Shown piece after piece: positions 62,420 to 64,000 of a DNA stretch of 64,000 nucleotides. Under the pieces are notes generated by a model. It made no database searches. It had not been told where the DNA came from and saw only the letters and a program-made list of their open reading frames with translations. Location: the NCBI RefSeq assembly GCF_900199215.1, contig NZ_FZQA01000002.1, forward strand, positions 571,501 through 635,500, written 5' to 3'. The stretch is from Amphiplicatus metriothermophilus (GTDB taxonomy: Bacteria > Pseudomonadota > Alphaproteobacteria > Caulobacterales > Parvularculaceae). Positions within the stretch are counted from its first letter, which is position 1. The number at the start of each line of letters is the position of its first letter. A program made the translations under genes and the position numbers.

Positions 62420-63378
62420 GCGCGCCCGGCTTCCTGCGCTTCTTCCTTCGGCTCCGTCGCGCCTGCCGCCGGTCCCGGCATGTCGGCGCTCGCCGCCGGC
62501 GGGGCGGACGCGGCGATGATGGGCGCCTTCTTCGCCGAGCGCAACAGCACCAGCCCGACGCCGGCGAGCGCGATGGTTCCGCCGACTGCGAAGCGCCAGG
62601 TGAGCGGCTCGCCGAGCAGCGCGATGCTGAACGCCACCGCGAGCAGCGTCGTCAGGAGCCCGCTGACCGCGGCTTGGCTCACCGGCAGGCGCTGCAGGAG
62701 CCAATAATACGCCGTGTGCGCGAAGATCGACGCGCCGAGAGCGGAGTAGGCCACCGCGCCGAACACCATCAGATGATCGCTCGCCGCCAGCGCCGCCCCC
62801 TGCCCGCGCTCGAGCGCCCATGTCGCCGCCCACAGGGCGGCCGAGCCCGTGGCGGCGAACCAGGCGAGCAGCTCGTGCGGGCGAAAGCCCGTCGCGCGCT
62901 TGACGAGGATCGCCCCGCACGCCTCGACGAAGGCGGCGAGCGCCACGAGCCCGACGCCGAAGCCGAGACGCGCCTCGCCCCGGCCCAGCGCGATGATGGC
63001 CACGCCGACGAACGCCAGCGCGACGCCGAGGGCGCGCCGCCAGCCGACCTTCTCGCCGAGAAAAACGACCGAAAGGATGGTGGCGAACGGCACGTAAAGC
63101 TCGATGGCGACGGCGCTGGCCGAGGCGGTGGCATGGCGCAGTCCTGTGAACAGCAGCGCGTAGTTCGCCGCGCCGAGGCACAGCCCGGCCGTCAGCACCC
63201 GGCCCATCTGGCCGGGCCGCCAGCGCAGGAACGGCGCCATGACCAGCGCGACGAGACTCATGCGCATCGCCGCGTAGAAGATCGAGGGCACGGCGCCCAC
63301 CGCCGTCTTCACGACGACGAAATGCAGCCCCCAGACCGTGCAGATGGCGAGGAGGACGAAGAATTCGCGCAGGCTCAC
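62416..63378 (-). CDS. EamA family drug/metabolite-type transporter
   Basis: The GTG at 63378 (320 aa) starts the first of ten transmembrane helices arranged as two EamA repeats ('LAICTVWGLHFVVVKTAVGAVPSIFYAAMRM' and 'SQAAVSGLLTTLLAVAFSIALLGEPLTWRFAVGG'). These export metabolites of unknown identity. The gene is translationally coupled to the AmpD-like amidase downstream, though a shared function is not evident. Confidence 0.88.
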   Translation of the reverse strand: MSLREFFVLLAICTVWGLHFVVVKTAVGAVPSIFYAAMRMSLVALVMAPFLRWRPGQMGRVLTAGLCLGAANYALLFTGLRHATASASAVAIELYVPFATILSVVFLGEKVGWRRALGVALAFVGVAIIALGRGEARLGFGVGLVALAAFVEACGAILVKRATGFRPHELLAWFAATGSAALWAATWALERGQGAALAASDHLMVFGAVAYSALGASIFAHTAYYWLLQRLPVSQAAVSGLLTTLLAVAFSIALLGEPLTWRFAVGGTIALAGVGLVLLRSAKKAPIIAASAPPAASADMPGPAAGATEPKEEAQEAGRA

Positions 63379-63473
63379 CGGCGATGACCGATTTCAACTG
63401 AGGAAAGGCGGCGGCGGAGATTTCCGTTTAGCCCCTGAGGAGACAGCCGGCCAGCGCAGGTTTTCCGCCGCGC

Positions 63474-64000
63474 TTACGCGCCGCCGGTCGTCCAGTAGGG
63501 CGGATCGCTTGCCGGGAAGCTTTCTTCGAGCGCCTCGTCGACCTTGGCCTCGGCGCGGGCCCGCGCCTGCGCCCGCCCGCGGCCGTAGCGCAGCCGGGCG
63601 AGCCAGCCCGCCGGCTTCGCCGGATCGAGGCCGAGTTCGCGCGCGCGTTTTTTCAGCTTCTCGAACTGCATGACGTTCTCGATGCGTCGGGCGAGGAACG
63701 CCTTCGTGTCGGCGTCGCCGGGCGATTCGTCCGCGAGCCAGCGCGCCAGCGTCGCCGACCACACGCCGGCGAGTATCGCACGCTTGGTGTAGAAGTTGAA
63801 ATCCGTCGACCGGTCGTCAAGCCCGCGCCAGACGGCGTCGGCGGTCTTCCAGGCAAGGCGCGCGGCCAGCGGCGCGTAAACGGGCAGCGCCAGCGTCGCC
63901 GCGGCCCGGCGCGCGGCCTCCCTGTGCGGGCGCAGGAGATCGAGGCGCGTCTCGATCGCGAAGGCGACCTTGTCGCGGATGCGCCGGGCGGCGAAGTCGG
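63474..64000 (-). CDS. COQ9 family protein, N-terminus outside window
   Basis: Reading from the window end, 'DDRSTDFNFYTKRAILAGVWSATLARWLADESPGD' and 'TKAFLARRIENVMQFEKLK' are diagnostic of COQ9, which binds quinone-pathway intermediates and supports ubiquinone synthesis. The last 30 residues carry a highly basic stretch followed by 'EALEESFPASDPPYW', a short motif seen at the ends of many unrelated proteobacterial proteins. The gene continues beyond the window on the minus strand. Confidence 0.87.
   Translation of the reverse strand, partial: DFAARRIRDKVAFAIETRLDLLRPHREAARRAAATLALPVYAPLAARLAWKTADAVWRGLDDRSTDFNFYTKRAILAGVWSATLARWLADESPGDADTKAFLARRIENVMQFEKLKKRARELGLDPAKPAGWLARLRYGRGRAQARARAEAKVDEALEESFPASDPPYWTTGGA

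Noticed and set aside
61216-62707. Long open frames over the RNase P RNA
   Set aside because: The RNA is supported by its P1 helix and both universally conserved regions; high GC content alone produces such frames.
61712-63397. A single open frame of 561 codons on the minus strand
   Set aside because: Only the last 235 codons encode the AmpD-like amidase; the upstream part is an antiparallel-frame shadow of the EamA gene, which has its own well-supported frame.

Overview
The window is a GC-rich, gene-dense chromosomal segment of an alphaproteobacterium. Support comes from the permuted two-piece tmRNA gene, an alpha-type SspB, a COQ9-family protein, an mla-type ABC operon with a STAS-fused permease, a CcrM-era style gene set (mreBCD-mrdA-rodA, hflKC-degP) and a large TonB-dependent receptor plus an autotransporter. 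A Parvularcula/Hyphomonas-like marine lineage is my best guess, but no rRNA is present to fix it.

Layout. 1-1.4 kb: tail of a DUF885 peptidase. 1.5-7.7 kb: an autotransporter and a secreted subtilase on the minus strand, divergent from an ECF sigma factor and its membrane anti-sigma factor. 7.7-12.3 kb: an outer-membrane protein and a four-gene Mla-like lipid-transport operon. 12.4-16.2 kb: a CHASE2-cyclase-like protein whose catalytic residues are degenerate, an MFS pseudogene and a lipoprotein. 16.3-19.4 kb: prolyl aminopeptidase, an NSS-family sodium symporter and an orphan HPt protein. 19.4-25.0 kb: the rod-shape operon mreB-mreC-mreD-mrdA-rodA. 25.2-27.9 kb: a VTT membrane protein, miaA and serB. 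28.1-30.9 kb: a compact mercury-resistance operon merR/merTPA with its characteristic 19-bp-spacer promoter. 30.9-38.5 kb: hflK-hflC-degP type quality control, apbC/Mrp, a DUF4440 protein, thyA-folA. 38.6-43.6 kb: DUF4153 protein, a small HTH protein, the tmRNA gene, sspB, fumC and two small proteins. 43.6-49.6 kb: glnE, a ClC channel, a squalene-synthase-like protein and sodB. 49.7-53.9 kb: a TonB-dependent receptor broken by a 10-bp tandem duplication and a secreted hypothetical protein. 54.1-57.1 kb: secF-secD-yajC. 57.3-64 kb: an AraC/MGMT repair protein, a dedicated ketoacyl synthase-ACP pair, YajQ, a thioesterase, RNase P RNA, an AmpD-like amidase, an EamA transporter and a partial COQ9 protein.

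Most of the segment is core housekeeping. The parts that read as accessory or rapidly evolving are the sigma/anti-sigma/subtilase/autotransporter block, the mer operon, the MFS pseudogene and the frameshifted TonB receptor. No CRISPR array, transposase, integrase, tRNA or rRNA gene was seen. I found no clear anti-phage or otherwise unprecedented system. The closest candidate for an under-described unit is the divergent sigma/anti-sigma and subtilase/autotransporter locus at 1.5-7.7 kb.
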